This document shows, one piece after another, positions 46,966 through 59,378 of a stretch of DNA of 64,000 nt (the stretch's first letter is position 1; the number at the start of each line of letters is the position of its first letter). The notes under the pieces are model-generated. The model saw only the letters and a list, made by a program, of their open reading frames with translations. It did no database searches and was not told the origin of the DNA. The DNA comes from Lepraria neglecta (Eukaryota > Ascomycota > Lecanoromycetes > Lecanorales > Stereocaulaceae). Position numbers and translations under genes: made by a program. The stretch is taken from positions 1,116,001 to 1,180,000 of the forward strand of contig CM065651.1 in assembly GCA_033220425.1 (NCBI GenBank), in the 5' to 3' direction.

Positions 46966-47873
46966 ATGTCAAACGCCAATGGCGTTCCCAAGGAGCAAGC
47001 GCCGTCAATAGAAGTCAATTCCCTCTCCTACGCTTTCCAAGACGGCTCTTCTGGCCTGCAAAATGTAACTCTCAGTCTACCGCCTGGCAGTCGGACTCTA
47101 CTCATTGGCGGTACTTATAGTTTGCATCTATTATTTTACAAGTTTGCTGATATAATAAAGCTAATGGCGCCGGCAAAACCACCCTCCTTCGCCTCCTCTC
47201 CGGCAAACGCCTAGCCCCTAAAAAAACCATCAGCATCGCAGGCATCGACCCTTTCACCTCAGGCCTTGAAGGCGTCACCTACCTCGGTCTTGAATGGGTA
47301 CTCAATCCCATCGTCCGCACAGACATCGATGTCCCCACTCTGCTTTCCTCCGTAGGAGGTGACTACTACACTGAGCGCCGAGATGAATTAGTGCAGATCC
47401 TAGATATTGATACAGCTTGGCGCATGCACGCGGTCAGCGATGGAGAGAGGCGGCGAGTGCAGCTCGCTATGGGGTTGATAAGGCCGTGGCGGGTATTGCT
47501 GCTGGATGAGATTACAGTGGATCTAGATTTATTGAGCAGGAGTAATTTCCTGGCGTTTCTGAATAAGGAGACGGAGATTAGGGCGTGTACGATTGTATAT
47601 GCGACGCATATTTTGGACAACTTAGCGGGATGGCCGACCCATTTGGTGCATATGCATATGGGGAAGGTGAAGGAATGGGGGAATGTGGATAAGTTTGATG
47701 TGGGTGGGATCAGGAGGAGTGGAAATAGCCAGTTGGGCGAGTTAGTGTTGGAGTGGTTGAAGGATGACTTGAGAGAAAGGGGGCCGAGAGGTGGAAGGCC
47801 TGGTGAGGGTAAGACGTACGAAAACTTGGAGGGAAGAGGTGGGTATGGAAATGAGAAGAAGATAGAAGCTTGA
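46966..47873 (+). CDS. CAF16: Soluble ABC ATPase CAF16-like
   Basis: Exons 46966-47110 and 47161-47873 give 285 residues, one nucleotide-binding domain without membrane spans. Yeast Caf16 associates with CCR4-NOT and Srb9. The N-terminus has [14 protein letters not shown], and the Walker A loop [11 protein letters not shown] is split by the 50-nt intron. The Q-loop region reads [17 protein letters not shown]; the signature is [15 protein letters not shown] and Walker B is [13 protein letters not shown], ending with YATHILDNL for the H-loop. The fold matches Caf16 in length and in the characteristic DGERRRVQ signature. The last 40 residues are charged and variable. Partner genes nearby are not functionally related beyond the shared upstream region with MOD5. 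Confidence 0.93.
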
Positions 47874-47963
47874 TGTCCCAAGGAAAGGCCATTTCAACAT
47901 GCCGGGGACCGCAAGAGACATTCCAGCGTAGCGTACAAGAGCAATTTGTTTTTGAATTGATAC

Positions 47964-50503
47964 TCAATTGTCAAGCAAGCCGGTGATTGAGAACAGCCGC
48001 AATGAGCTGTCGTCGCTTGCCATTGCTATTTGCAAGTCCTTGCTCGCCGGTTCCTGATCCTCAATGCCATTCGTAGCAACTGTGGCTAATGATGGTCGCC
48101 ATGATAGCTTTGTGATGTATTTGGCAGGTTGCAGTCTGCCAAAATGATTAACGAGTATTAAAGAATGTGCTCGGCCAAAGCACTTACGCTGTTTCGAGCT
48201 GGTGCTTTTGCTCAATGGACCAGTCAGAAAGCTTAACGATGTGGAGACCAATATCACCAGTCTCGGTTCCCACTGCGATAACCAGGCTATCTCGCAACAG
48301 CCGGGGAGATATGTCGACTGCTGTAACAGGAGATGATGCTGTTATCGTCACCATGCACTCAACTTTGGTGTCCTCCATGCTCCAGATTTTGACAGTCTTG
48401 TCTCTACCAGCCGTAGCAAAGACTCTCCCAGCGCTCACAGGAGCCCAGCAAGCGTCAAGGACCATTCTTGAGTGATCCTTAGGGTTCGAATGCTTCAACA
48501 GATAGCTTTCAGGCACAGCGACATCTCTTTGGAAGACCGCCCATTGACGATCTCGGCCAACACTAAGCAAATAGCGATCGTCCTTTGAAAAGCATAAAGC
48601 AGTGACGGTCAAGGAGTGAGCTGTCAGTGATGGCCTAACTTCACGCCAGTCTCTGGTTGTATACAACCGTATCACTGCATGATCTAACGAGCTGGCTCTG
48701 CACGCTGTTGCAACCATGGAGCCGTCATAGCTGGCCGCAACGGCTGATATCTCATATCCGTGGCCATAGAGCTTTTCGTGCTCAGGCCACAGAGTATGTC
48801 TTGCGAGCCGATCCTCGAAAGGCGGATGCTCTAGATCCGATGGCTGGGCTGGACTTGGAGATGTGGCCGCTTCTTCACCATTGACGTCTCCACTGGCATG
48901 AGGCTCCTCGTCTTCAGCAGTTTCTATTGCTTTATTCGACAAGCCCAAAACTGGAATATTTGCAGCGACTGGCAAATCGTTCCGAGTGCTCGTCTTAATA
49001 CCGCATAAGCAGTCCAGTAAATCTGCTGTAGCTCGTGGCTCGTCAAAGACACGCAGCAACTTCTCGTCAGCTCCTGAGATGATCTGCGTTCGACCAATAG
49101 AATCTATGCAATTCAAATCATATCCATGTATTTGTGGCCTCGCCATTTCATGCCAGGATCGCTTTACACCGTGCTTCCACGCAGCGTGTAATCTTGTCGT
49201 TTGGTCTGATCCTGTAGAAAGTAGATACGAGCCGTCCTTCGACCAGGCTACATCTGCCACCGACTTTGTATGTCCACTGATGCCAATGCCTTGGATCCAG
49301 CGAGCCTGATCTCTGTCATGGTTCCATAACCTCCAACTGCCCGTCCTTCCAAGGCTCACCACACTCTGGCCGTTTGGCGACCAGAGGCCGATCCAGAAGC
49401 CACCAGCGCTCCCTGTTGCTGTCGTAGATCCTTTCTGCGCGCTGATCTCACCCAGCCGCGTGGTGCATACCCAAACGCCAGAGCTCTCTTCTGATTCCCA
49501 GATCGCTACAGAACTGTCTGCTGATGCTGAAAGTAGCTGGAGCTTCTCGTCTTGAAGACACCATGAGATGGTATATATCCAATCCTCGTGGCCCAGCAAC
49601 AGTGCTTCAAAAGTAATCGAGTACGAGTTTTGAGAAACCTCAAGCTTATGAGCTTTGTTTGATAACGATTGCTCGAAAGCTCCCAGGAGGTTACCTTCTT
49701 TAGGCTCCGACTTTTCTTTCGTTTTAGTAATGCGCCATAGCCTAATATACTTATCTTGACTGGCGGACGCTAGGAGAAGGTCGCTGCCAGCCAACGACTT
49801 TTCTTGCGTGATGGCCAAAGATCGCATCCAACCTTCATGGCCTGTCAAGGTAGCTTGGTGGAGGAATTGGTCACCTCTCGAGGTGACGTAGACCTGTACG
49901 GTACTTTTCGTGCCTGCTGCGGCAAGCACAAGGCCTTCGGTTGCTGGTAGCCTATGTAATGCCAGTGCAAGTGGAAAGAAACGAGGGTTGGTCTGGATGG
50001 TCTGAAGTAGCTTGACATCCAAGCCGTCCTCTTGAATGTTCAGTTGCCAGATCTTGATAGTTGAATCAGCAGATCCTGATGCTATGATGTTCGTATCTTT
50101 AAAAACCGCAAGGCAATTGATAGAGCTGCCATGACCCTCGAGCGCGGCTACCGACTTGAATTCAAGTGGAGCCGCTGGTTGAGCACGCCAGATCCGAACG
50201 ATCTTGTCCGCAGAGCCACTGAGAATGATTCGAGCTTTCCCTTGGGCTGTTGGGAAAGATTTGACGGCATTGACGTGATCAGTGTGGCCACGCAGCAATG
50301 CTTTCACGCCTTGATGTCCTTCATCCTGTCTACAGAGTGAGCCACTATATTACCAAGAATAGGATTTGCAATACCAACGGCAACCAAAGTGCTACGTTAC
50401 AATCTGCACCGTACGCAAGCAACCCACTTGTTGGGTCCCAGTCTGCCGCTGATGGGTGGCGATTGCCACCGACAGCAATGTGTTCATGATGGAAGTCCAC
50501 CAT
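47964..50503 (-). CDS. ELP2: Elongator complex subunit ELP2 (WD40)
   Basis: Exons 50375-50503, 48188-50325 and 47964-48135 give 812 residues (yeast Elp2 788). Elp2 forms two WD40 propellers that hold together the Elp1/Elp3 core of Elongator, which places cm5 side chains on wobble uridine of tRNA. The start at 50503 yields HIAVGGNRHPSAADWDPTSG, the family N-terminus, and the exon junction continues into VKALLRGHTDHVNAV. Repeat signatures follow, such as ILSGSADKIVRIWR, IIASGSADSTIKIWQL, LLASASQDKYIRLWRI, LLSTGSDQTTRLHAAW and VFATAGRDKTVKIWSM. The last exon completes the final blade (LQPAKYITKLSWRP, SSLRLFSI); without it the protein would end at a false stop. URM1 is divergent, 259 bp between starts. 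Confidence 0.95.
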
Positions 50504-50762
50504 CGGGAAGAGTCTGTGTGTCGGAATATCAATGTAAGTGGGGAAGAACAGACTGGGCTTCCAACCAAAATTTTGGGTCTAGTTGCGAGTCAGGCGCGCT
50601 TGGCGGCAAAAAGCCACACCACTCGAGTTCTTACAAAGCCTGAACTTCATCTCTCCTACTATTACCTTTCGTATCTTTCATTGATTCAAAGCTACCAAAG
50701 CGGAAAAATCCTGTGGTTACAGTCTGGGGAATTCGGTGAAAGAGTTGCTAGATCAGATCACA
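50504..50762. promoter_or_regulatory. Shared divergent promoter ELP2 / URM1
   Basis: Only 259 bp separate the two start codons, so both core promoters and leaders must lie here. No specific factor site is claimed. Shared control is inferred from geometry and from the common target of the products, wobble uridine 34. Confidence 0.55.
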
Positions 50763-51201
50763 ATGAGCACTGAGCCCAGTAAAGCTGACGTGCCAATAGT
50801 GGTAGAGTTCACGTCAGTTCTACTGATTACTTTCACGTGATACAATTCTAATTTGACGCAGCGGTGGCCTTGAACTTCTCTTCTCGAACCAACGGAAGCA
50901 TAGACTTTTGTTACCAAGCAGTGGCGAAAAAGGTCAACCAGCAAATACGGCTTTCCTTGTTCGGTATCTCTGCGAGAACGTGATGAAGGATAAGCGGAAG
51001 GAGATGTTTATTATCGACGGCACAGTGTAAGCCTCCTTGAATACTCCAGAGCGTGGGAATTTCTTAGTTTGACAAATCTATAGGCGACCCGGAATCCTTG
51101 TACTGATCAATGACGCCGATTGGGAGTTGGAAGGCGGTGACCAATACGAATTGAAGAAAAACGACAACATCCTCTTTGTTTCTACGCTCCACGGGGGCTA
51201 A
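50763..51201 (+). CDS. URM1: Ubiquitin-related modifier URM1
   Basis: Exons 50763-50812, 50862-51026 and 51084-51201 give 110 residues, slightly longer than yeast (99). Urm1 is the sulfur carrier that, thiocarboxylated by Uba4, donates sulfur for s2U34 in tRNA via Ncs2/Ncs6, and can also be conjugated to proteins. The beta-grasp fold is clear: [72 protein letters not shown] and the terminal STLHGG. The required C-terminal Gly-Gly is followed directly by the stop. It shares a short divergent promoter with ELP2, whose product acts on the same uridine. Convergent with the PFK26-type gene, 143 bp between stops. Confidence 0.96.
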
Positions 51202-51344
51202 AGAGGTATTCGGAAGCAAAAGGTCCTATCAACAGCTCTATTGAATCTTGTAATCTACGGGAGTGTTATCAACAGGCAGTTCGCTCCTCCTAGAAAGCGC
51301 CCAGCAGACGCTCCGAATAACAAGACGATTAAAAACAAGCCCGC

Positions 51345-53138
51345 TCATCGATCTCCTCGAAGCGCTCTTTCTATCAGCAGCTGCTGTCCGTCACCAGGCT
51401 CTGAAGGCGTCGCGACGCCGTTAAGCGGTGACCCTGTGTTTCTCTTGGGAGTACTGGAATCTAGGCCCATCGGTGTTACGGCACCACTGGGGGGCACAGG
51501 GATCTTAATGTCCTCAGGTGACGAAGGAATTAGTTTCTCCTGAATTCCAGGTATTGTGATCCTGGTGGCTTCGTTGTTGTAGCTTGCAGGTATGATCTCG
51601 ATGATTTCGTTGCGAGGAAAAGAAAGGGATGGGATGTCGGTGGCATTGCAAGCCATCAGATATCCGTAGAGTACTCGAAGTACACTTTCATGGGCAATGA
51701 TGAGGAGGTCATTTTGCTCGCGTTCCAGCTCCAAGATGATGGGTTCGAGCCTGACGGCCAAATCGTGATACGACTGGAGAGCGTCAGCGTTTCAGGTTCA
51801 AGTGAGAAAGAGTAGGGGAGCCCTACTTCCGCCCTTGGGTATCGATGATGATAAGGGTCTGCCTCATGTTTCGCGACCTCCTCAGGATACTCCAGCCTTA
51901 TCCGTCGCTCTGACTTCTTCTCGCAAACGCCCGGATTGAGTTGACTCATTTGAGATCTTTGGCGTACCCTATACCCATTTTCATACAAATATTGCGAAGT
52001 TTCTACCGTCCTGCGTCTTGTCGAGGTCCACACCGTGAGCATCTTGAGGGGAACATTGGGGCCACCGCGGTCAACCATAGCCTGTCTCTCCTTTTCTCTA
52101 TGACGAATGAGAGTTTCTCCCATTTTGTTCGCGTACTCCTTGCCTTCCTCAGAAAGCGAAGTGTCAGTCTTGAATGAATCTTCTTGTTTCGATGTGCCGG
52201 CCCTTGCAAAATACGTGTGCCTGGATTTTATGTGCAGATTCAATAGGTAAAAGACGATTCTATGACTCAGATAACCAAAAGAACAATTATTGACACTGAT
52301 TCGTTCTCCAGCATTGATCATTTTGATGTAGTTGAGATCCGTCTCTTCCATGGTCTCGAAGTGCGGGATTTTGGCACTCATTCTGGCCAGGTAGTGCTTG
52401 ACTGCATCGTCGGCGGACCACCCAACCTACAAAATTAGTGGAGCAGTGGAGCGCCGCGTGGACAGAAACTTACATAGTCCGGTGAAGAGATCTTGACACT
52501 TCGCACGTTCTCTTCAATGATTTTCTCGTCATCACAGGCACTTTCGATGAACAAAGTCTCAACGTCATGTTTACCGAATTCCCTCGCTAGAGATCTCCGG
52601 CCTGCGGCGAGCGGATTGACGGCATCATATATGGCAATTTGACCGTTCTCATGGTTCAAAAAATGGTATATATCATCCCGACACTTCTTAAGGATCTTTT
52701 GGCGGAGGAGAACCGTGCTTGCAGAAGCATTGACAAAGAAATAGTCGTCCGGAACATCCTTGCCGTCTCCAACATGTTCTCTTCTGTAATCTCCAAGATG
52801 AAAGACCCGTGTTTTTACTCCAAGCCAACGCAGGTACCTTGCCAGAGCAACCGATACATGTGTTTTTCCTCTTGCTGGAAGGCCTACGGTGGCTATCGCG
52901 ATGCGGCCGGAGTGAAAAAGGCGACCTGATTCAGTACTGTACAGTTGCGCCGGTGCAAGCTCTCCTGTCTCTGGCATGTCATGAATGGCGTCAACGAATG
53001 TGCTAGACTTTCGCCGATAGCGAGGGGAGTTGGCCGCGACATCGGCGGTCCTATATAAGAGCAGCGCATAAGAGACTAATAATAGTGGAAGACAGCGTGA
53101 GAGTGGGGGTGGTGGTTTGCATACAATAAAGTGTCCAT
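51345..53138 (-). CDS. PFK26: 6-phosphofructo-2-kinase, inactive phosphatase domain
   Basis: Exons 53125-53138 (14 nt), 52474-53050, 51827-52426 and 51345-51773 give 539 residues. The enzyme makes fructose-2,6-bisphosphate, the activator of glycolysis. The kinase domain shows ATVGLPARGKTHVSVALARY, RVFHLGDYRRE, DAVNPLAAGRRSLAREF and DYVGWSADDAVKHYLARM. The C-terminal histidine-phosphatase fold is complete (SLSEEGKEYANKMGE, VWTSTRRRTVETSQYL, AHESVLRVLYGYLMAC). However, the catalytic RHGE is replaced by ARAG (YFARAGTSKQED), so the nucleophilic histidine is missing; the product should be kinase-only, as yeast Pfk26. The C-terminal 75 residues are Pro/Ser-rich. The start depends on the short first exon (MDTLL); the purely open frame lacks an ATG. 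TOM40 is divergent, 404 bp away. Confidence 0.9.
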
Positions 53139-53542
53139 GGCTCTTAAGGCTCACAGTTTCAAGATGTCAGTAGGGATTCATAGTATTTGAATACCAAAAT
53201 AGTTGTAAAACTCCTCTATTGGTGTAAAGAGACTGGCAGGCAAATCTCATTCTGGTTGAAAATGAGCAAAGCAAATCGGGGCGAAAGAACGGCGTTTATC
53301 GATAAACCTGCGAACAAAATGCGCTAGGCCAGAATAGCCTTAGAGCCGCTTAAGGTAAATGACAGCCGTGTCGAAAATTATGCCAGCTCGAGCTCACAAA
53401 CACTACAACCAACCCAAGCTTGCAAACAGCTCGAACCTCGCCGAACCTTTCTACTCTCTTGCGTCCTGAATGAGACTTGGCCATCTCAAGATTAAGCGGT
53501 AATCCGACGAAGCGCAGGCCTTAGGCCGCTTCCCCTGACACG

Positions 53543-54735
53543 ATGGGGGACGAGAAGATGGAGACCTTCCTTCCTCCCTACCTACAAAGTAATGCGGTGG
53601 TAAGAGCTCTTAGTGACACATACACATATTTCTCGGAGAAGCGACAATCACTAGGCCTCTCGAACCCCGGAACCGTGGAGAATGTCAATCGGGAGGTTCA
53701 AAGGGATGTCTTTCTCAACAATTTCATGTTCTCCGGGTTGCGAGCAGATATCAACAGACCACTCAGCGTCTCACCACTCTTCCAGTATTCTCACTCGTTC
53801 GCTATGGGTTCTCAAGGTCTGCCTCCCTACGGATTTTCAGCAATCTATGGGTCAACAAAGGTACGCAATGCTTGAATTAGATCGCGAGGAGTATTAGCTG
53901 ACAGTATATGTAGTGGTTCCTACAAGGCAATCTCGACAATGATGGGCAGCTTATCGCAAGAACGAATTACAAATGGAGCAATTCTTTTGTCACAAAATGC
54001 CAGACACAAATAGCTCCAGGGCCAGGCCAAGCCGTGATCAATATCGACAACGAAATAACCGGCAAAGATTTCACCGCGTCTCTAAAAACAATCAACCCAC
54101 ACCTGATAGAAGGGGGCCTAACCGGTGTTGTCATCGGCAGCTACCTTCAGTCTATAACACCAAGCCTTGCTCTCGGGTTCGAAACAATGTGGCAGCGAGT
54201 GGCAATGAACAGCGGACCTGAGACCGCCTTATCCTACGTTGCAAGATACAAAGGTTCTGATTGGGTAGCCAGTGCGCAAGTTCTACAAGCCCAAAGCGCG
54301 ATCAACGCCTCATACTGGCGGCGGTTGACAGACAAGGTGGAGGCGGGAGTGGACCTCAATCTACAATTTATGCCAGGGATGGGTGGTGGAGGATTGATGG
54401 GCGGTGGAATGCGAAAAGAAGGCACGACGACCGTAGGTGCAAAGTACGACTTCAGGACCTCGACATTCAGAGCGCAGCTTGACAGCTCGGGTCGACTGAG
54501 CTGCCTTTTGGAGAAGAGGGTCCTTCCACCAGTCCTTATTACATTTGCTGGCGAAATGGATCATATCAAGGTATGTCGACCGTTCTAACGAGGTGGAGAC
54601 AAAGACTGTGCTGACTTGGTGTTTCTGAACTAGCAAACAGCCAAAGTCGGACTGGCCGTCTCAATTGAAGTGGCTTCCGAGGATATGATGAACCTGGCTG
54701 GCGCGGATGCCGCTCCACCATCAGTACCCTTCTAG
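53543..54735 (+). CDS. TOM40: Mitochondrial import receptor pore TOM40
   Basis: Exons 53543-53860, 53914-54570 and 54634-54735 give 358 residues. Tom40 is the 19-strand beta-barrel channel of the outer-membrane translocase. The sequence has the fungal N-terminal region with [20 protein letters not shown] and [14 protein letters not shown]. Barrel strands follow, such as [57 protein letters not shown] and [20 protein letters not shown], then a Gly/Met-rich loop ([14 protein letters not shown]). The last exon gives the beta-signal-bearing final strand region ([12 protein letters not shown]). Introns of 53 and 63 nt are phase 0 with GT-AG ends. Identity is certain. Confidence 0.96.
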
Positions 54736-57700
54736 ATACTTTCTAATCTCGCCTCGAACCACTCTCTGCCGTGACGCCTACGAAGCGGCCCTTTCTCTCC
54801 GCCAAAACCTCCACCACCACTCCTCTCGATCTTCTCCGCCTGTTTTACCAACCCCTTGTATCTGGCGGTGGCATTATTCGTCATCTTCATTGTGCCACAT
54901 GAGCGTTATCGATCGTATCATTGAAAGGTGTACGGATTAGATGCAGCATTGCGGCTTCTTCCACATATACAGCCATGCAAAGCATTGGCAGTCTGAATAG
55001 CAGACTTGCCCAATTCATGTACAAAAGGTCTAGCGAAGGTGGCTTAAAGTATCTGGTCGCCACAGATCGTGACGTTGCACAAGATCAGATCACCGTTGTG
55101 CTTGTGAATTTGTTACGCTCTTCGTGACGCTGGAGGTGACCGCTCCTAACCATTTCTAATCGCACATGCTGCCTCTTGCCCTGATTTTGGTCATGTATGT
55201 GTGGCCATATTGCGTGCTCAGGGGTCATCCCAGCGGGGCATGTGCTTGTTCCCACGCTTATGCCTACAGCCTTCTCAAGCAACCGTAAGCCTTTTTCCCT
55301 CGGCGTGTGCAACAGAACCGATAGACCGTTCGTGCGTGCTCATCATGCTGTTCGGAGCAGGAGATCGTTCAGGGTGGGTAATATACATATGCAAGTGCTG
55401 TCTGGGTCGCTCAGGCGGTCACGTAAATGTGGAGAGCTGCATGGTGCAGCGGTTCTCAATTCTAAGATACACTGCTACTACTATCCGGAATCCATGCAGA
55501 TGCAATGATTTACATCACCCGGTCTATCAGATCATGCGAATAATTGTCTCACTGCATAATATAATTACAAATAATATAAGATATCAGGTAGCACGTAGCA
55601 CATTCATTAAAATAATTTGGCGCCGAGCATTGGAGGTCGTGTGATATTCAGCATTTCTTTGCCGCTGATTTGCATGTGGAGACCCATTTTGATGATAGGC
55701 CAATTGGTAGCGAGCCACCCCTCCCAAGCAGCCTGTATTCGGAGTTGACTCCACGTTGGTACCGTGATTGGTAAAATATCGAAGATTGTGCCCACGATTT
55801 TTTATCGTCATGTGCAAGAGACGATTTTCCAAAACTCCACTTTTTACGAGGCTTACGGGCGTCGCACATTCGAAGAAAATTGATCCAATCAATCGACGCC
55901 CCAATAGTCCACTTGCTCTACCACAGCACCTACAATGGAAAACTAGGAATCTTCAATCCCGGGTTTCAAGAGGTGCGAGTGGTCCTGGACCAAAGCCCGA
56001 TTAATTCTCACGTCATTCTGAACCAATACTACCACGTCACCTGCGTCATTCCCAATGCAGGATATGCAGGACGCTCCAATATATGCTCAGGGCAAAGAAT
56101 ATCTCTCGCTTCAACCATTGCTAAGAGAGAACGCCGCATGGCATTGCCACAAATATTAAACGCTGCTCTCCTGTTCCTAGATACGCTTCGTGGCACAAAG
56201 AGGCGCCGGAAAGCTGCGCTGAACATTGAATGCACGACATCCATCGAACCCAGTCCGAGCTTCGAGGTACCTGTGCCTTCCTTACCGTAAGTCCCCTTTA
56301 CTAGTTCAGAGCTGGATGATTGGGCCGGCCATTCTAGGCCAGAAGTGGTAAGCTTAAATGCTCATCATCAAGATGCCCACCAGAGGAGCCAGATCCACCA
56401 GTAGCAGACGCCAGTCAGCGAGCAAAGGAGGTCCAACCGTAGCTGTATGCTTCCTTGATGTGTCATAGTGGCCGGCGCATGCAATAGCTTCAGCAGAGGG
56501 TTAATTGACTAAGAGGCAGCTCTACTGATCCTTTGAGAGAGCTCTCTTCTATCCGGTACTACGTCGTACTGTGTAAGAGAGCAGCAAGGAAACGCTTTCG
56601 TCATAAACAGCTGCAAAGTCAAAGGATAGCAGGTAGTGGTAAATGATTGATCTTTCCCCTGATCATTTGTCGTCAAGCTCAATTGTAAATGTGTGATGTT
56701 CCTGCTCTAGTTTGATTTGAAGGCAAGACGTGGCTCCATATTTTCAGTCTCATGACCTCTCCAAAGGCTCTAACAAAGCATTAGCGCTGTCCTCCCGAGA
56801 AACTCCCATTCCCCCTCCAAAGCTTCTTGCTTCCCCCATCAATCCCATCTTATATTACCTTGTAGGATAAATCAGGCTCTGGAAGTTCCCCTGAGCAGAC
56901 TCGATTGGAAAAGTACAAAAGCCCACCAGCCTTCGCTTTGTTCCTGTGTGGAAAGAAAGACCCAGAGGTGGCCAGCTCCTTCTCGACCTTGAGTGGCCCA
57001 GGATCTCGAGCCTTCCCTTTCCTATCGTGTGGCTTGCCACTCGTGCCCGCATCCCCTCTTGTTCTTAGCAGGGCGCTATTGCTGTAGAAAATCGCTTGGA
57101 AATTACCTTGATCCAACCTCCTGGAACCGCTTTATGGTGGAGTCGCACAACCCGCTGTTACGGCTCAGCCTCTCTAAGATCTTCATCTTTCTCATCCTGA
57201 CAACACCCTCTTGAACATCTTCAACTTTGCCATCTATTTCCTATAGACTTATTGTAGTGAGGACAGAAGTGCACCGCCACCTGAAGTCTATTCACTCTTA
57301 CTGGTCAGCCTCCCAACTTTGGCCCGGTTCCTCCACGACACTCCTTCAACAACACCTGAGAATCATCGTCGCTACCTGTGAAACCTACCAACAAACAGCT
57401 ACTTGACCAACACCATTCTAGTCTCCTCCAGTGTTGCCTTGTTCTGAGAGTAACTGTCTGAAAAACACCGTGGTTGCGCAGATAGGCCACTTTCCAGACC
57501 CTGGGCAACAAGTGCAACAAGACACACTGGCCCTTGACAACAGCGCCGGCTACTCTCAGTGCTCAGCGACGACTAAAGCAGCAGGGACCCCACACCATAC
57601 TTGTTTTGCAGGTCTCAATCAGACTCACCTCACTTGTGCCCTCGTCTTTCCATCTCACACCAACGCCCTCCCAACCCTCCACCTCCTCAAGTCCGCCCAA

Positions 57701-57807
57701 CACGGACTCATACACAAACCCCCTATTGCCCTATCACCGACTCGACAGCTCGAGTCCGCCATACTCCCGATAACCACCGAAGATCACCGTCATTTTGCCC
57801 AGTCAAA
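54736..57807. other. Long intergenic region upstream of GSK-3
   Basis: About 3 kb. The 3' part (about 56800-57807) is C/T-rich on the plus strand, as expected of a long leader and promoter; fungal GSK-3 genes often have extended 5' untranslated regions. A plus-strand frame at 55880-56290 (136 codons) contains NSHVILNQYYHVTCVIPNAG-like text and might be a small unknown gene, but no start context or family supports it. No tRNA or repeat was recognised. Confidence 0.4.
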
Positions 57808-59378
57808 ATGTCCGCGCAAAATCGCACCGCGGGTTTCACCAGCCTGCGCATGGGAGGTAAAATATCAACCAACAAGATCAACACCAGACTGAAGCAAAGG
57901 CTAAAATATATACAGAGGTTATTCGTGAAAAAGTGCAAGATGGCCTAACTGGTGAGACGAAGGAGATGCAGTACACACAGTGCAAGATCGTGGGAAATGG
58001 CTCGTTTGGTGTCGTCTTCCAGACCAAGCTTGCTCCCAACGGCGAGGATGCAGCTATCAAGCGCGTCCTTCAGGATAAGCGTTTCAAGGTAAGCTCTAAT
58101 AGAAAATTATATGGCTACTTGAGATACTGATGGAAGCAGAACCGTGAGCTGCAGATCATGCGTATCGTCCGCCACCCCAATATCGTTGAGCTCAAGGCGT
58201 TCTACTACTCAAATGGAGAGCGTGTAAGTAAAAAGTTGTTTCCTCTGGATTGGAAAGGACCGCTCTTGAACGAGAAGACAGCGACTAACAACTGACACAG
58301 AAAGAAGAAGTCTACCTCAACCTCGTCCTCGAGTTTGTCCCTGAGACGGTGTACCGCGCCTCACGCTTCTTTAACAAGATGAAAACTACAATGCCCATCC
58401 TCGAGATCAAGATCTACATCTATCAGCTCTTCCGTTCTCTGGCCTACATCCACTCGCAAGGGATTTGCCATCGTGATATCAAGCCGCAAAACCTTCTGCT
58501 TGACCCAAATACCGGCGTCCTCAAGCTGTGCGATTTCGGTAGTGCTAAGATCTTAGTTACCAACGAGCCCAACGTCTCGTATATATGCTCACGCTACTAT
58601 CGTGCCCCTGAGCTCATCTTTGGTGCCACGAACTACACTACCAAGATCGGTAAGTCGTACCTGACCAAACACCTGGCGTGGCTTACTCACATGTCGCAAC
58701 AGATGTCTGGTCCACCGGCTGCGTTATGGCAGAGCTGATGCTCGGTCAACCATTGTTCCCTGGAGAGTCGGGCATTGATCAGCTTGTGGAGATTATCAAA
58801 GTGCTCGGTACCCCAACCCGCGAGCAGATCCGTACCATGAACCCAAACTACATGGAGCACAAGTTCCCTCAGATCAAGCCGCATCCATTTCACAAAGTTA
58901 GTGATGACACTTTCTTCAACATATTCTTACCTCCTGAGTTTTTTCTCTTATTAGTCGAAGCTCACATGTTGACTTGTTTGCAGGTATTCCGCAAAGCCAC
59001 CCAAGATGCTATCGATTTGATCTCCGCGCTTCTTGAGTACACTCCGACTAAGCGTCTTTCCGCCGTCGACGCCATGGTTCACCCGTTCTTCGATGAGCTC
59101 CGTGCCCCGGATTGTCGTTTCCCTGACTCTCGTCATGCCGCTGGTGCTACCAAGGAGATGCCAAAGCTCTTCGACTTCTCGCGTCATGGTACGTCTTACC
59201 TGTTCCGCGAGTAAACTTTCTTCATGTTGCTGACTTGTATTCAGAGCTGTCTATTGCCCCTGAGCAAAATGGACAGCTCGTCCCTCCTCATGCGCGCAAG
59301 GAGCTCCTCTCACGAGGCATTGATCTTGACACCTTTGTTCCAATGTCTCAGGAGGAGATGATGGCTCACCTTGAGTGA
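57808..59378 (+). CDS. GSK3: Glycogen synthase kinase 3 homologue
   Basis: Seven exons (57808-57856, 57916-58088, 58140-58223, 58301-58649, 58703-58896, 58984-59188, 59245-59378) give 395 residues. The kinase acts in stress, development and cell-cycle signalling. Diagnostic residues are the Gly loop GNGSFGVVF, the lysine in [10 protein letters not shown], catalytic loop [17 protein letters not shown], and the activation tyrosine in [18 protein letters not shown]-3-specific segments include [19 protein letters not shown]-type text ([12 protein letters not shown]), [20 protein letters not shown] and [17 protein letters not shown]. The C-terminus carries the short fungal tail ending [10 protein letters not shown]. 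Introns lie at conserved places; the one after KI/DVWS interrupts subdomain IX. The short first exon has an upstream leader that is C/T-rich. Identity is certain. Confidence 0.96.

Noticed and set aside
47366-47967. Minus-strand frames opposite CAF16
   Set aside because: Antisense shadows; CAF16 has all ABC motifs in the plus frame.
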